NCBI RefSeq assembly: GCF_000508165.1
Contig: NZ_AYOZ01000034.1
Location: 1 to 64,000, forward strand
Origin: Marinomonas profundimaris
Lineage (GTDB): Bacteria > Pseudomonadota > Gammaproteobacteria > Pseudomonadales > Marinomonadaceae
DNA length: 64,000 nt
Direction of reading: 5' to 3'
Part shown: one piece after another, positions 36,905-46,100 of the stretch
Layout of the letters: each line of letters begins with the position of its first letter
How positions within the stretch are numbered: the stretch's first letter is position 1
Made by a program: the position numbers and the translations under genes
The notes under the pieces: generated by a model
Seen by the model: the letters and a program-made list of their open reading frames with translations, nothing else
What the model was told of the DNA's origin: nothing
Database searches by the model: none

Positions 36905-37782
36905 GATACCGCGTACGACATATTACAGAATACACCTACGGCGCGCCTGTCAGCTTGTGCTACAACATGGCGCACTTATTACCAAGAGACACAGGTAACC
37001 AATTCTGTTTGAACCAAAAAATACAAATTAACCCGCCGCCTGTGTATAAAACGGAAGGCGTGGATTATTTTGGCAATCAGACCTTTTACTTTTCCATTCA
37101 GGAAGCCCACAAAAAGCTCGTAATCGATGTCTCAACAGACTTCGACATCACGCCTTTGAACTTCCGTGAACAAGATATTAACAACGCCATCACCTGTGGT
37201 GAACTGCGTCGTTTATTGGCCACGCCCAATACGCCTGAACTTCGTATGGCAAAAGAGTATCTGTTGGATTCTCCACAAATAAACCGTTCTGCGGAATTAA
37301 AAGAATACGCCGAAAGCACCTTTTCTAACGAATCGTCTGTTTTGAAAGCAGCCTTGGCGTTTACGCACAAAATTTTCACAGAATTCAAATTCGACCCGAA
37401 CACCACCACGGTGGCGACACCGCTTGAACAAGTACTCAAGCAACGCAGTGGTGTGTGTCAAGATTTTGCCCATTTAGCCATCGGCTGCTTACGCTCTGTC
37501 GGCATACCCGCTCGCTACATGAGTGGCTACTTAGAAACCCTGCCACCACCGGGGCAAGAAAAGTTAGTCGGTGCCGATGCATCGCATGCTTGGTTCGCGG
37601 TTTTTACACCCGAATTTGGTTGGGTAGAATTTGACCCGACAAACGACATAATGCCAAGTGAACAGCACATTGTTACTGCGTGGGGCAGGGATTATTCCGA
37701 TGTCACACCCTTACAAGGTGTTATTTTTGAAGGCGGTGGATCACAACAACTCGCCGTATCTGTCGATGTAAGAAGAACCTAA
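36901..37782 (+). CDS. Transglutaminase-like cysteine peptidase
   Basis: This 293-aa protein has an N-terminal beta-rich domain (RYRVRHITEYTYGAPVSLCYNMAHLLPRD) followed by a transglutaminase core with Cys186 in RSGVCQDFAHL, His229 in SHAWFAVF and Asp245 in FDPTND. Bacterial relatives generally act as peptidases rather than cross-linkers. It closes the five-gene cluster and overlaps the ATP-grasp/alpha-E fusion by 4 bases. A second transglutaminase unit sits in the DUF2126 fusion. Confidence 0.88.
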   Translation: MRYRVRHITEYTYGAPVSLCYNMAHLLPRDTGNQFCLNQKIQINPPPVYKTEGVDYFGNQTFYFSIQEAHKKLVIDVSTDFDITPLNFREQDINNAITCGELRRLLATPNTPELRMAKEYLLDSPQINRSAELKEYAESTFSNESSVLKAALAFTHKIFTEFKFDPNTTTVATPLEQVLKQRSGVCQDFAHLAIGCLRSVGIPARYMSGYLETLPPPGQEKLVGADASHAWFAVFTPEFGWVEFDPTNDIMPSEQHIVTAWGRDYSDVTPLQGVIFEGGGSQQLAVSVDVRRT

Positions 37783-37979
37783 TAAGATGATATGAGACCT
37801 TTGTTCTAGGCTGTATTCAAATCAAAATGTCTCATCTATTGAGATTATGTGAGTACAATAATCGTACAAAGGGCTCAGTTCATAGCATGTAGAACGGATA
37901 TAGGGTAAGCTTCGCAAAATTATTGCATTACCTGACCATTCAGCTTTGCACCCGCCTTTGATAAAACATGAGAACATCT

Positions 37980-39374
37980 ATGAGTTTCAACAAACTTGGG
38001 CTTTCTGCCCCCATCCTAAAAGCCATTGAAGACCAAGGTTACACTGAGCCATCCGCTATTCAAGCTCAGGCTATACCTTCTATTCTCGACGGCAAAGATG
38101 TGATGGCCGCAGCCCAAACAGGGACAGGTAAAACAGCCGGTTTTACCCTGCCTTTACTCGAACTTTTAAGCCACGGTGAGAATGCGCAAAGCAATCAAGT
38201 CCGCGCATTAGTCTTAACCCCAACACGTGAATTGGCCGCTCAAGTCGCTGAAAGCGTGAAAAACTACGGTCAGCATTTATCGCTGAAATCCACCGTTGTT
38301 TTTGGTGGCGTAAAAATCAACCCACAAATGATGGCACTACGCCGCGGCGCGGACATTTTGATCGCGACACCGGGTCGTATGATGGATTTGTACAACCAAA
38401 AAGCCGTACGTTTCGATAAGCTGGAAATTCTTGTATTGGACGAAGCTGACCGCATGCTAGACATGGGCTTCATTCACGACATCAAGAAGATCCTCGCCAT
38501 TCTTCCGAAGAAACGTCAGAACCTTTTGTTCTCTGCGACGTTTTCGCCTGAGATTCGCCAACTTGCAAAAGGCTTGGTAAATAATCCGGTTGAGATTTCT
38601 GTCACGCCACGTAACGCCACAGCGGTTTCCGTTGAGCAATGGTTACACCCAGTGGATAAGAAACGCAAAACAGAACTCTTGATCAAGCTGATTAAAGACG
38701 GTCGTTGGGACCAAGCGTTGGTTTTCTCCCGGACTAAACACGGTGCGAACAAGATCACCAAAACGCTAGAAGACGCCGGCATTCGAGCCAGTGCCATCCA
38801 TGGTAATAAAAGCCAAGGCGCACGTACTCGCGCATTGTCTGACTTTAAAGATGGTCGCATTCGCATTTTGGTTGCAACAGACATTGCGGCACGTGGTTTG
38901 GACATCGAACAACTGCCTCATGTTGTAAACTTTGATCTACCGGATGTGGCAGAAGACTACGTTCACCGTATTGGCCGTACTGGTCGCGCTGGTGCAACGG
39001 GTAAAGCCATTTCTTTGGTAGCAGCAGACGAGCTAGACCAATTGCGCGCAATTGAACGCCTGACACAAAAATTAATTGAGCGCCGTTATGAAGACGACTT
39101 CATGCCTACGCACATGTTGCCGGACACAGCGCTGGACAATCGTCCAATTAAGCCTAACAAGCCGAAAAGACCGCGTGAACAACACAGCGGCGCGAGACAA
39201 GGTAACGGAGCTAAGCAAGGCGGCAACGCTAATAAGCAAGGCAACGCGCCTAAATCTGGCAACCGTCGTCCAGCGAAAGCACCACAAGCTGAAATGACAC
39301 CAGGCCAAGGCCTACGCAGCAAGCCACTGGCTCCTGCTCGCCGTAACCGTAGACCAAGTGCGTCTCAAGACTAA
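37980..39374 (+). CDS. rhlE: DEAD-box ATP-dependent RNA helicase, RhlE type
   Basis: This 464-aa helicase shows the Q motif and opening [28 protein letters not shown], motif [10 protein letters not shown], motif II DEAD(RMLDMG), motif III SAT, motif [11 protein letters not shown] and motif [13 protein letters not shown] low-complexity basic tail rich in Gly, Asn, Lys and Gln (about 400-464) should bind RNA. It remodels RNA, probably in ribosome maturation or mRNA decay. I start at ATG 37980; an in-frame ATG at 37968 adds four residues. A terminator follows 30 bp later. Confidence 0.9.
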   Translation: MSFNKLGLSAPILKAIEDQGYTEPSAIQAQAIPSILDGKDVMAAAQTGTGKTAGFTLPLLELLSHGENAQSNQVRALVLTPTRELAAQVAESVKNYGQHLSLKSTVVFGGVKINPQMMALRRGADILIATPGRMMDLYNQKAVRFDKLEILVLDEADRMLDMGFIHDIKKILAILPKKRQNLLFSATFSPEIRQLAKGLVNNPVEISVTPRNATAVSVEQWLHPVDKKRKTELLIKLIKDGRWDQALVFSRTKHGANKITKTLEDAGIRASAIHGNKSQGARTRALSDFKDGRIRILVATDIAARGLDIEQLPHVVNFDLPDVAEDYVHRIGRTGRAGATGKAISLVAADELDQLRAIERLTQKLIERRYEDDFMPTHMLPDTALDNRPIKPNKPKRPREQHSGARQGNGAKQGGNANKQGNAPKSGNRRPAKAPQAEMTPGQGLRSKPLAPARRNRRPSASQD

Positions 39375-39406
39375 CGCTCTTAATCAAGAACATTAAGCCT
39401 AAGACG

Positions 39407-39432
39407 AAAAAACCACCTTCGGGTGGTTTTTT
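39407..39432 (+). terminator. Rho-independent terminator after rhlE
   Basis: AAAAAACCACC and GGTGGTTTTTT form a perfect hairpin around a TTCG tetraloop, ending in a T6 tract. It ends the helicase transcript. Confidence 0.93.
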
Positions 39433-39488
39433 ATTGCCTAAAATTCGTTGATAAAAAAGTAGAAAAAATGAGCTTAAAAAAAGGCAAT

Positions 39489-39538
39489 AAAAAAGCCCCT
39501 AGAGGTTAGTTTTCACTAACTGTCTAGAGGCTTATTTT
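39489..39538 (-). terminator. Terminator downstream of the tRNA gene
   Basis: On the minus strand, AAGCCTCTAGACAGTTAGTG pairs with the sequence across a GAAA-type loop and is followed by a T-run opposite AAAAAA at 39489-39494. It starts 3 bases after the tRNA CCA end. Confidence 0.85.
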
Positions 39539-39541
39539 ATA

Positions 39542-39618
39542 TGGTGGGCCTGGAGTGACTTGAACACTCGACCTGCCGATTATGAGTCGGATGCTCTAAC
39601 CAACTGAGCTACAGGCCC
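39542..39618 (-). tRNA. tRNA with CAU anticodon, probably tRNA-Ile2 (alternatively elongator Met)
   Basis: This 77-nt cloverleaf has a 7-bp acceptor stem GGGCCTG/CAGGCCC, D-arm TAGCTCAGTTGGTTAGAGC, anticodon loop CTCATAA, T-loop TTCAAGT and encoded CCA. Bases C4-G69 and C5-G68, which the lysidine synthetase TilS uses to recognise tRNA-Ile2 in E. coli, are present. The T-loop also matches Ile2 rather than elongator Met (TTCGAAT). The first pair of the anticodon stem (U27-C43) is mismatched. It reads AUA if C34 becomes lysidine. Confidence 0.93.
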
Positions 39619-39733
39619 TAAAAGCGGAAAGAATTATATATGTATGAATGGTTATTGCCAAGAAATGGATGCGTTTTTCTTCATTACTGAATCCATTGCG
39701 TCATAATTGTGTGTTTTTCACTCAGCCAATGAA

Positions 39734-40570
39734 TCACATTCCACGATTCATCGCACCCGGCGCAACACCGATCACTTTTTTAAAGGTTCGTCGAAACGCC
39801 GCTTCGCTCTGATAGCCCAGTTGTTCACTGAGAATGGCGAGATTTTTATCGCCATTTTTCAAACGTTGCGCCGCCAAACGCATTCGCCATGATGTTAAGT
39901 ACGCCATAGGCGTCATGCCCATTGTGTCTTTGAATAAACCGCTAAACACGGATCGAGACATGCCCGCTTCTTCCGCCAAATTCGCTACTTGCCACGCTTG
40001 CTGAGGCCGCTCATGAATGGCAACAATCGCGCGCGCTAACCGAACATCGCTTAGTCCTGCTAATAAGCCAAGTTGGATCTTTTGGCCTTGTATAAACTGC
40101 CTGAGCATTTGCACTAAATACGCTTCTGCTAATCGCTCTACCACGACTTGAGAACCACAGCGCGGCTGTAAGTACTCGGTTAGTAACAAGGTATTTAAAG
40201 GCGCTAATTGAAGCGCAATGTCATCGCCGCGCTCGACTTTCACCCACTGCCATTCCAAGTCGAGCAAAGGGTTGAGGGCTTTCGTTCCAAAATCAAATTC
40301 ACAGATCAGTAAATTTGCTTCGTTTTGGTTCTCATCCATTAAAAACACATCAAGGTCTTGTCCTGCGGCAAGCCACACGCCATCCCCTGTTTTCAAATCC
40401 GTTCGACTGTTTACTTGCGTGGATAAAGCCATGCGTCCGTCAATCAAATAAAGCCAATAGCTCGAATCCGCAGACAAAGACAACCCCTTATTCTTCTTAG
40501 AAAAAGACAGGTTCGAAACCGAAGCCGTCTTAGGACGAAAGGCACTCAATACCGATGAAAGACGATCCAT
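39734..40570 (-). CDS. AraC-family transcriptional regulator with cupin sensor domain
   Basis: This 278-aa protein begins MDRLSSVLSAFRPKTASVSNLSF, the usual opening of the cupin_6 AraC branch. The N-terminal cupin spans about 1-170. Two helix-turn-helix units at the C-terminus (WQVANLAEEAGMSRSVFSGLFKDTMGMTPMAYLTSWRMRLA and NLAILSEQLGYQSEAAFRRTFKKVIGVAPG) are intact. I moved the start to 40570 from an upstream in-frame ATG (40639) because the family begins here. It is divergent from the peroxiredoxin-like gene and probably controls it. Confidence 0.9.
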   Translation of the reverse strand: MDRLSSVLSAFRPKTASVSNLSFSKKNKGLSLSADSSYWLYLIDGRMALSTQVNSRTDLKTGDGVWLAAGQDLDVFLMDENQNEANLLICEFDFGTKALNPLLDLEWQWVKVERGDDIALQLAPLNTLLLTEYLQPRCGSQVVVERLAEAYLVQMLRQFIQGQKIQLGLLAGLSDVRLARAIVAIHERPQQAWQVANLAEEAGMSRSVFSGLFKDTMGMTPMAYLTSWRMRLAAQRLKNGDKNLAILSEQLGYQSEAAFRRTFKKVIGVAPGAMNRGM

Positions 40571-40695
40571 TATGTTAAACCTCAAGCCAAAAATACGATC
40601 TGCAATATTTAAAATATTAACTATCACCAATCGTATCATTTATTTTCATAAAATGTCGTCATTCACAATGATCAACACAGTATGAGGAAAACATA

Positions 40696-41226
40696 ATGGT
40701 GGCACTAAAACCGAGAGCAATAACCCCTGAATTAGTCATTAATACTCTAAAAGGCACTTGGTCTTTAGCAGAGCAAACACCGGCACATTTTACGATGGTG
40801 GTCGTTTATCGAGGCTTACATTGTCCTATCTGCAAAAACTACCTTAGAGAATTGAGCCGTTTGGCTGACGATTTTGCAGAAAAAGGGGTGAATATAATTG
40901 TATTGAGCTCTGATACTAAAGAAAGAGCACAACTAGCATCAACTGAATGGGACATTGAAAACCTAACCATGGGCTATGGTCTAACACCAGAACAGTCACA
41001 AGCATGGGGATTACATCGCAGCGCAGGCAAAGGCCTAACCAGTATTGGAATCGAAGAACCGACGGAATTTACCGAACCGGGCTTGTATCTTATTCGCCCA
41101 GATCACACCTTGTACTGGAGCAACATCAGCACCATGCCGTTTGCGCGTCCACACTTTAAGGAAGTACTTGGTGCGGTCGAATTTGCTGTCGCTAAGAACT
41201 ACCCTGCTCGCGGTGAATTAATCTAA
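40696..41226 (+). CDS. AhpC/TSA-type peroxiredoxin-like protein with CPIC motif
   Basis: This 176-aa thioredoxin-fold protein has GLHCPICKNYL with Cys43 and Cys46. This CxxC arrangement, in place of a lone peroxidatic Cys, occurs in a subset of AhpC/TSA proteins and could act in disulfide exchange or peroxide removal. ATG 40696 is preceded by TGAGGAAAAC. It is divergent from the AraC gene, which suggests induction by a small molecule or redox signal. A terminator follows. Confidence 0.8.
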   Translation: MVALKPRAITPELVINTLKGTWSLAEQTPAHFTMVVVYRGLHCPICKNYLRELSRLADDFAEKGVNIIVLSSDTKERAQLASTEWDIENLTMGYGLTPEQSQAWGLHRSAGKGLTSIGIEEPTEFTEPGLYLIRPDHTLYWSNISTMPFARPHFKEVLGAVEFAVAKNYPARGELI

Positions 41227-41277
41227 TCGAGGTTAAGAAGACGAAATTCACAGGACCGTGAAGTTTCTCCAAATAGC

Positions 41278-41313
41278 AAAAAGCAGAAACGGGGATTCCG
41301 CTTCTGCTTTTTT
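41278..41313 (+). terminator. Terminator after the peroxiredoxin-like gene
   Basis: AAAAAGCAGAA pairs with TTCTGCTTTTTT around a short G/C-rich inner hairpin (CGG...CCG), giving a T6 end. The A-run on the left lets it also act on leftward transcripts from the GNAT gene. Confidence 0.9.
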
Positions 41314-41374
41314 ATGGACATTCGCATAACCCAAGCAACTCAGTCATAGAGGGATCTGACCCCTTATTGAACGC

Positions 41375-41788
41375 CTATTTCAAATCATCAATGTCCGTTA
41401 ATACCCACGCGCTATTATGTTGGGTAAAACCGACTTTGGGGTAATAGTCCACCGCTTGTGGCGCCGACAATAAAATCAAAGAGCATTTGGGTTTCAACGC
41501 TTCTTTTGTCATGCGTATTAATGTCTTACCAATACCGGAAGCTTGAATCGATTCATCCACGGCCAAATCAGATAAGTAACAGCAAAACGCAAAGTCCGTC
41601 ACCGATCGAGCAACACCGATCAAACGCTCGCCTTGCCATGCCGTTATCAGCAAGTTCGCATTTGCTAACATCGCTTCTACCGTGTCAATTTGGTCAATTG
41701 GACGACGCGCACCTAAGGATGTTTTTGATAGCAAATCGCTAAACTGAGCGGCGGTAATCATTTGGTTAATTTTGTACTCTACTTCCAT
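41375..41788 (-). CDS. GNAT-family N-acetyltransferase
   Basis: This 137-aa protein has the GNAT acetyl-CoA-binding region at about residues 70-95 (CYLSDLAVDESIQASGIGKTLIRMTKEAL, a Q/RxxGxG/A variant reading QASGIG), a beta-bulge strand before it and VDYYPKVGFTQH near the end. The acceptor (an amino acid, peptide or antibiotic) is unknown. I begin at the ATG at 41788, ahead of which is a G-rich stretch; a longer frame (41857) adds a hydrophobic N-terminus atypical of the family. Confidence 0.82.
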   Translation of the reverse strand: MEVEYKINQMITAAQFSDLLSKTSLGARRPIDQIDTVEAMLANANLLITAWQGERLIGVARSVTDFAFCCYLSDLAVDESIQASGIGKTLIRMTKEALKPKCSLILLSAPQAVDYYPKVGFTQHNSAWVLTDIDDLK

Positions 41789-42225
41789 AGCCACGCCCCA
41801 CGAAATAATAAAAAGACAGCATAGAGTATGTCTGGGAAGTAAGGCAAAAGAAAACAAGAAGAGAAAGTCAGGATAAAAAAAAGTGGTGCCTCAATGAAGA
41901 AACACCACCTAAGTAAAGGGAAGTACAAAAATGAATCTTTCGCGATTAAAAGAAACATTGGCGTCCTTAAAAAGGACGACTGTCTTGATCTACAAAATAG
42001 AAAAAGAACAGATTACTGACATATAAGAAGTCATTCTCAAACGTCTAAATGAAGACAAAACGCATTACGTTCTAAAGCGCTTCAAGATGGGGCTATATTA
42101 AAAAGAAACACGTCGTTAAACAACCAATCTGGTGCATCATGAACATTCTTGTCTCGTTCGATGAATTTCACGTAAATTGGTGACAATTCACACGAAAATG
42201 TCACCAACATTAACCTTTGAAAGAA
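41789..42225. other. Intergenic region with hairpins and a possible micro-ORF
   Basis: These 437 bp between the GNAT gene and the response regulator hold arms GTGGTG/CACCAC (about 41883-41910), a 7-bp hairpin CGTCCTT-AAA-AAGGACG and a 31-codon open frame with a good ribosome-binding site (listed separately). I see no tRNA or larger gene. Confidence 0.5.
41931..42026 (+). CDS. Possible 31-aa small protein
   Basis: ATG 41931 follows AAGGGAAG by seven bases and opens a 31-codon frame (MNLSRLKETLASLKRTTVLI, then YKIEKEQITDI) ending in TAA. The predicted peptide is a short amphipathic, Lys-rich helix with no recognisable family. It lies opposite in direction to both neighbours, and a hairpin falls within it. 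The strong ribosome-binding site is the only positive evidence, so it could be chance or part of a small RNA. Confidence 0.25.
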   Translation: MNLSRLKETLASLKRTTVLIYKIEKEQITDI

Positions 42226-43140
42226 TTAATTTTCTGCAGCAAGCACTCGAAGTGCCACACCTGCGGCGGAAGTGCGGTTTTCCACCCCTAGTTTGGGGAA
42301 AATTTGTTCGAGATGCTTATTTACAGTGCGCGGACTCATATCTAAAATTTCCGCAATGTCTCGATTGGTTTTGCCATTGGCAATCCAGTGCAATACTTCT
42401 GATTCACGATCGGTTAATCCCAACTCCTGTTTCAGCAACGCAGGGCCCGCCGGTTTATCGCCGTCTTCGAGCTTCAACAGCACTTCTTTTTGCTCCGTTA
42501 AACCCATCATTTTCAGTGCCAAAGGGTAATCCAAACCACTAAGCTTCAAGACATTCCCAACGTCGGGTTGATGCGCTAACCAAAGACGTATTTGTAAAGC
42601 CAGCTCGGTACGTTGCCATTCGTTACTGGCTCGCGCTCGGGCGAGCAATGCATACGTTTGTGGTGTCGCCCACGCGATTTCACCTTCGTAGGTTGTCGTC
42701 ATCAAATACTGCCCCATGCTGTCGAGAGCTGACTGAGCGTTGTTGCTCAAGCGTGCATTCGACAAATGTACACGCATACGGGCAATCAACTCATTGGGCT
42801 GAATTGGCTTGGTGAGATAATCCACACCACCCGCTTCTAAACCGCGCACAATGTCATCTGTGTCACTTAGGCCCGTCATGAAAATGACCGGAATCGACGC
42901 CAAGCTTTGGTCCGCTTTTAATTGTCGGCAGGTTTCAAAACCATCCATGTTCGGCATGATGGCATCGAGCAGAATAATGTCTGGCCGAATCCGCTTAGCG
43001 ATCGTTAAGGCTTGCTTACCTTCAAGGGCGACAAGCACATCCATGTTGGCCGCTTCCAAGGTGTCATGAATCAGGCTCAACGCATCGGGCGAGTCGTCGA
43101 CCACTAAAACAATGTCACTTTTATTACTTGGATTCATCAT
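42226..43140 (-). CDS. LuxR/NarL-type response regulator at the end of the urea locus
   Basis: This 304-aa protein has a receiver domain (phospho-acceptor Asp59 in ILLDAIMPNMDG, Lys in YLTKPIQPNE), a middle linker of about 110 residues and a C-terminal GerE/LuxR helix-turn-helix (LTDRESEVLHWIANGKTNRDIAEILDMSPRTVNKHLEQIF). The start lies inside the 3' end of the upstream hybrid kinase gene, so they are translationally coupled and form one two-component system. The gene order after ureJ suggests control of urea uptake or urease. The two adjacent ATG codons (43140, 43137) cannot be separated. Confidence 0.9.
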   Translation of the reverse strand: MMNPSNKSDIVLVVDDSPDALSLIHDTLEAANMDVLVALEGKQALTIAKRIRPDIILLDAIMPNMDGFETCRQLKADQSLASIPVIFMTGLSDTDDIVRGLEAGGVDYLTKPIQPNELIARMRVHLSNARLSNNAQSALDSMGQYLMTTTYEGEIAWATPQTYALLARARASNEWQRTELALQIRLWLAHQPDVGNVLKLSGLDYPLALKMMGLTEQKEVLLKLEDGDKPAGPALLKQELGLTDRESEVLHWIANGKTNRDIAEILDMSPRTVNKHLEQIFPKLGVENRTSAAGVALRVLAAEN

Positions 43141-46100
43141 TAGACTTCTCACTTACATGGCTGATCGCACATGAATGCTTCTGTATATAAAGAGCAATCC
43201 CATCGAACTGAAAGCTAAGGTACAAACTTTCTAATTGCGCCATATGAAAGGGGTCGATCACCTCGGTTTTACCAAGCTGATCCAATACACCGCGCACGCC
43301 TTTTTTGTAGCCCATTTCAGCAAATGCCATCAACTCTCGCACACTTTCGTGATCGGGAATCATCGTGGGTTCAGAATGTTTACCTTGATCATCGCGGGGC
43401 GACGCCAGTGAAAGCGGCAACGGTTCAAGCTCATTCAACTCGGTTTCTTGATATTCCCAATCCAACACCAGCCAGTGCTTAATTGCGTCCAGCAACGCAC
43501 TGTTATTCACTGGCTTCACCAAATACTGATCAAACGCCGCTTGCTCGTCTGGCTTGCGCTGGTTTTCTTGTGCGTCCGCCGACAGCATGATAATGGGCGT
43601 ACTGTAACCACGATCGCGCAGTAATTTCGCCAGCGTCAAACCATCCATTCCGGGCATGGACACATCCAGAACGAACAAATCGGGAGAGCAAGATTCCAAT
43701 TCGTCCAAACAAACTGTCGCGTCCGAGGCCTCCAACACATTAAAGCCAAGCGGCACCAAAATATCCGACAACAACCCCCGCACGACGGGGTCATCGTCCA
43801 CCACCATCAAGGTGCGCTGATAGCCTCGGTAACTCACAATGCGTTTGTATTCATAGGCAGATGAATCGCCTTGACTCACCCAAGGCAACATAAGGCTAAC
43901 GCGGAACTCACTGCCTTCGCCGACCACCGATCGAGCCTGTAAATCGCCACCCATAACCTCGGTCAGTAATTTCACAATCGTCAAACCCAAGCCTGTGCCG
44001 GGCAAGTTTCCTGTACTGATATCGCGCACACGTTCGAATGGATCAAAAATACGCTGCAAATGTTCTTCTTTAATCCCAAGCCCGGTGTCGCGAATGACAA
44101 ACTCCGCCACTTGGTTACGATAGTTTACTTCGAACAAAACCGAGCCTTTTGGCGTGTACTTCACCGCATTTGACAGCAAATTGATCAATATTTGCCGTAA
44201 GCGTTTTTCGTCCGTCACTACATGCTGAGGCAACGGCGCCAAGATTTTTGCCTGCAATAGAATGCCTTTGTCCCGCGCTTGCATGGCGAACATGCTGTTT
44301 AGCTGATCAATCAATTTCGGCAAATCCACTGTGTTGCGATACAGATCAAAACGCCCCGCTTCGATCTTTGAAATGTCCAACAAGCCTTCAATCAAATCCG
44401 CCAGATACAAACCACTGCGATGAATAATGTCCAAGCCATTTTGATGACCAGAGGGCGTATTGGCCTTTTCAGACAGCAACTGAGCATAACCAATAATCGA
44501 TTGCAGTGGCGTACGCAGTTCATGGCTAATACCGGTTAGATATCGACTTTTTGCTTCATTTGCACGCTCAGCCTGTTCTTTTGCGTTCTGTAATGCGCGG
44601 TCTGTTTCTTGGTGAGCATCGACTTCACGGATCAGTTTTCGAGTTTGTCGATTGGACTCTTTTTGCGCCACGACTCGGCTCTCGTGCGCCAGCAAAAACA
44701 ACCAAGACAAAACGCCAGACACAATCAACAAGGTGAAAAACAACGCAAACATGGTGTCTTGCAACAAGACTTCTTCATTTATAGAGTTCGGCGCCATTTG
44801 ACGATAAATCAGCATCATCAAAGCCGCATTGATAATATTGATGACTGTCAAGAGCGACAAAAATCGCCCAAAGCGTGACTTCAATGCTTTGACCAAACGC
44901 TTCGGCAAAAACAGCTTAAAGAAATAGTCACTCTGCTGAGCAATGCTCGCCTGCGGCTTACAACTGTCCAAACAACGCACATCCAAAGAGCAACACAAGG
45001 AACAAATTGGCTGCATGTACGCCGAGCAAAAACTCATGTCTTCTGTTTCGAATGCGTTTTCACAAATTCCACAGGTCAAGGTCACATAATGAGGATTACG
45101 CTGCTGCGCGAGCTCAATCATGGGCACCAGCTCTGGGCTTTGACGAGCAAGGTAATATTTGCCCTTGGTTATCCAAGCAATCAAAGGCACACAAATAAAA
45201 CAGCTGCCGAGCGAAATAAAGTGACAAAGGCTTTTTGCCTCTTCACCAAACACGCCCAAATAACTCACCAACCCCAGCGTGGTCGCGATCAACATGGATC
45301 CAGTCCCGACGGGATTAATGTCGTACAAATGCGCCCGCTTGAATTCGACATAATTGGGACTCAAGCCAAGCGGTTTGTTGATCAATAAATCCGCCGACAA
45401 ACTGCCCAACCAACTCACCGCGGCAATCGCAAACACGCCCAAAATCGCGCCAAGCGCTTGGTAAATTCCCAGCTCCATCAGCAATAATGCAATGGTCACG
45501 TTGAACACCAGCCACACCACACGACCCGGATGGGAATGGGTTAAGCGCGAGAAAAAATTCGACCACGCAATCGACCCTGCATAAGCGTTGGTTAAATTGA
45601 TTTTCATCTGGCAAATAAACACAAACACAGCGGCCAAAATGAGCGCCGTTGTCGGCGAGGTGGTCAAAAAGAAAAAGATGCGCTGATACAAATACGTTGG
45701 GTCGGTGGCTTGTATTGCAGTCGCGCCATCGGAAATGGCCAAATAAGCCAAAAATGACCCTAACAGCATTTTAATCGCGCCAATAAACACCCAACCGGGA
45801 CCCGCTAATATCAACCAAAACCACCAGCGTTTGCGGTTTTTCTTGGTCTTTTTCGGGAAAAAACGCAGATAATCGACTTGCTCGCCGATCTGCGCCATTA
45901 AAGCAAACAACACCGACGCGGCCGAACCAAATAAGATCCAATCAAAATACTGACTTTGCGGTAAATTCACCGGCGCATACTGCGTCCAGCCTTCAAAATT
46001 TTGATATTCCTGCGTCACCACCACGCCAATGGCCGCTACTTGCAATGACAGCCAAATCCATTGCGTGCCATTTTGAAAACGACTAATGGCACGAATGCCA

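Noticed and set aside
39542-39618. Initiator tRNA-fMet
   Set aside because: The acceptor stem is fully paired at position 1-72 and the anticodon stem lacks the three consecutive G-C pairs typical of initiators.
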